From an uncultured Clostridia bacterium (GTDB taxonomy: Bacteria > Bacillota > Clostridia > Christensenellales > Borkfalkiaceae), in assembly GCA_947626305.1 (NCBI GenBank), contig CANQRP010000007.1, positions 1-34,517 on the forward strand: DNA of 34,517 bases, written 5' to 3'. The first letter of the stretch is position 1. Each line of letters starts with the position of its first letter. The translations under genes and the position numbers were made by a program. Positions 32,893-34,517 of this stretch are shown here, piece by piece. Under the pieces are notes generated by a model, which was given only the letters and a program-made list of their open reading frames with translations, did no database searches and was not told the origin of the DNA.

Positions 32893-34517
32893 TTATTTCT
32901 CTTTCTTGAAGAACAGCCCCACGCCCTTGAAGAAGTGCCCGTTGAACATCGTGATGAGCCCCTCCATCTGGTTGCGCGAAAAACCGCTGAACTTCGCCAT
33001 GCCGCGGATGGGCTGATGGACCATGCCCATGATGAGAGTGTTTTCAAGCGCGCGGTTGCCCGTCATCTTGCACCAGCCGATCGCCGCGGAGCAGATGACC
33101 CACGCAAAGAAACGACCCGTCCAACCTCTCGCACGCTTCAGATCCTGTACGGTGGTGTTTTCCCCCACCACGATCTTTTTCTTCTTGCCGGTGTTCTCCT
33201 TTTCGGGAACATAGCCGAGACGGGCATAATATTCCTCGTCTGGGATATGCTTCACGTCGCCGCTTGCATACACGGGATACTTTTCCTTCTCGTTTGCGGG
33301 AACGACGCCCTCGACCTCGACGGGCGCGGTGAGACGGATGTCCTCGGAGGAGGCGCCCACCTCGATCTCATAGGTGCCCCGCTCGACCTGCCAGCATGCG
33401 CCGTCGACATCGTAATAGGCGAAGGTGCGGTCGTTGAACGCCACCTCCACTTGCTTGCTCTCGCCCGGCTGCAAACGGACCCGCTTGAAGCCTTTGAGTT
33501 CGCGCGCGGGACGCACGATGCGGCTCTCCTTCAAGGAGACGTACACCTCGGCGATCTCGTCGCCCGCGACCTTGCCCGTGTTCTTCACGGTGAAGCGGAC
33601 GCCCTCCTTCGTTGCCTCGATGTCCGAATATTCGAAGGTGGTGTAGCTCAGCCCGTGACCGAAGGGATAGCGCGGCAGGATGCCCGCCGTCGTAAAGTAG
33701 CGGTAGCCCACGAACAGCCCTTCGCGGTATTCCACATTGTCTCTCCCCGCGGGGAAGAGTTCCTTGGGTGCGGTGGAGAAATCGGCAAAGTCCTTCGCCC
33801 AGCTCTCGGCGAGCTTGCCGGAGGGATTCACCTTGCCGTAGAGGATGTTCGCCACGGCGTCGGCGCCCGCCTGTCCCGAAAGACCGGCATAGAGCACCGC
33901 GGACGCCCCTTGCAGCCAACCCGTTTCGACGACGGAGCCGCAGGAGAGCACGACGACCACCTTTTTGCCCGTTGCGAGCAATGCGCGGAAGAGGTCCTTC
34001 TGGTTCTCGGAGACGGCGATGCCCTCACGGTCGATGCCCTCCGCTTCGGAGAATTCGTCGAGCCCCGCAAAGAAGAGCACGACGTCCGCTTTGAGCGCGC
34101 CCTCGATCGCCTGCATGTAGAGTTTGTTTTTCTTCTTGCCGAAGCGGTCGAAGCCCTGGCACTTTGCCACCACGTTGGCTTTGAGCGCCGAGATCGACTT
34201 CTCCGCCGTGGGGAACTCCCCTTTCTCGATGTCCTTGGAGGGATTGACGATGGAAGAGCCCGCGCCCTGATAGCGGGGATGGAACGCAAAGTCGCCCACG
34301 ATCGCCACTTTCGTTGCGGCAGCGAGCGGGAGCACGCCGTCGTTTTCGAGCAGGACGATGCTCTTTTCCGCGGCTTCCCGCGCGAGGGCGTGGTTGGCTT
34401 CTAGGAGGGCGAGCCGCTCCTTGCTGTCGAGCTTGCTCCTGCCCTTTTCGTCCTTGGGGAACGCGGGCTTCTTGTCGCTGAACTCGATGAGTTCGAGGAT
34501 GCGCACGATGCTCTCGT
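32893..34517 (-). CDS. GH3 beta-glucosidase, C-terminal part (5' end beyond the window)
   Basis: The frame stays open to the window edge (reading ESIVRILELIEF there), so the N-terminal barrel with the nucleophile lies outside. Within the window are the end of the linker, the GH3 C-terminal sandwich domain (AREAAEKSIVLLENDGVLPL, FFAGLDEFSEAEGIDRE, NPSGKLAESW, RYPFGHGLSYT) and the fibronectin-III-like domain (VKNTGKVAGDEIAEVYVS). This is the usual GH3 order, unlike the two other GH3 proteins here, and no signal is visible. After the FN3 domain comes an unusual tail of about 130 residues: a basic linker, a hydrophobic helix (FFAWVICSAAIGW) and an amphipathic end (FNGHFFKGVGLFFKKEK). The protein is probably cytosolic or membrane-associated and would cut imported oligosaccharides. 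It is the first visible gene of the seven-gene operon. Confidence 0.92.
   Translation of the reverse strand, partial: ESIVRILELIEFSDKKPAFPKDEKGRSKLDSKERLALLEANHALAREAAEKSIVLLENDGVLPLAAATKVAIVGDFAFHPRYQGAGSSIVNPSKDIEKGEFPTAEKSISALKANVVAKCQGFDRFGKKKNKLYMQAIEGALKADVVLFFAGLDEFSEAEGIDREGIAVSENQKDLFRALLATGKKVVVVLSCGSVVETGWLQGASAVLYAGLSGQAGADAVANILYGKVNPSGKLAESWAKDFADFSTAPKELFPAGRDNVEYREGLFVGYRYFTTAGILPRYPFGHGLSYTTFEYSDIEATKEGVRFTVKNTGKVAGDEIAEVYVSLKESRIVRPARELKGFKRVRLQPGESKQVEVAFNDRTFAYYDVDGACWQVERGTYEIEVGASSEDIRLTAPVEVEGVVPANEKEKYPVYASGDVKHIPDEEYYARLGYVPEKENTGKKKKIVVGENTTVQDLKRARGWTGRFFAWVICSAAIGWCKMTGNRALENTLIMGMVHQPIRGMAKFSGFSRNQMEGLITMFNGHFFKGVGLFFKKEK

Overview
This window looks like a chromosomal segment of a GC-rich Bacillota genome, probably a gut-type Clostridia. 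The evidence is a recognisable Spo0A, consensus sigma-A promoters (TTGACA-17-TACAAT types), strong AGGAGG ribosome sites, many lipoproteins and a LytTR/AgrC-like two-component pair. A Christensenellales/Borkfalkiaceae-like source is my guess from overall flavour, not something the sequence proves.

Left part (1-6.3 kb) is housekeeping, all on the minus strand: the N-terminal 885 codons of an FtsK/SpoIIIE DNA translocase (cut by the window edge), spo0A, and aspS. Each has its own good promoter, and spo0A and aspS have clear terminators. The Spo0A has an intact DNA-binding half, but its receiver has lost the phosphoacceptor aspartate (Ser56) and other active-site residues.

Middle part (6.3-26.7 kb) is an accessory carbohydrate locus that I read as a surface beta-glucan (probably beta-1,3-glucan) degradation system. 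It holds a GH5 lipoprotein coupled by an ATGA overlap to a TetR regulator; a divergent 1082-aa membrane-anchored GH3 with reversed domain order; a 1066-aa lipoprotein of repeated unknown modules; a beta-helix (GH55-like) lipoprotein; a second reversed GH3 of 1013 aa; a 1308-aa multi-module carbohydrate-binding lipoprotein; and a GH16 laminarinase-like lipoprotein. All enzymes carry a signal, lipobox or membrane anchor, so they act outside the cytoplasm. No sugar transporter is in the window.

Right part (26.8-34.5 kb) looks like one seven-gene minus-strand operon ending in a strong terminator after the histidine kinase. Its order is a conventional-order GH3 (5' part beyond the window), a GtrA-like membrane protein with a coiled-coil tail, a tyrosine-phosphatase-like protein, a GT2 glycosyltransferase, a ROK sugar kinase, a LytTR response regulator and an AgrC-type histidine kinase. 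Gaps within it are -4 to 79 nt.

Intergenic regions carry interspersed non-coding repeats: an approximately 150-bp element present twice in opposite orientation (about 2.9-3.1 kb and 15.8-16.0 kb), an exact 59-bp direct repeat, several perfect palindromes, and a hexamer microsatellite upstream of aspS. I see no tRNA, rRNA, CRISPR array, transposase or phage gene.
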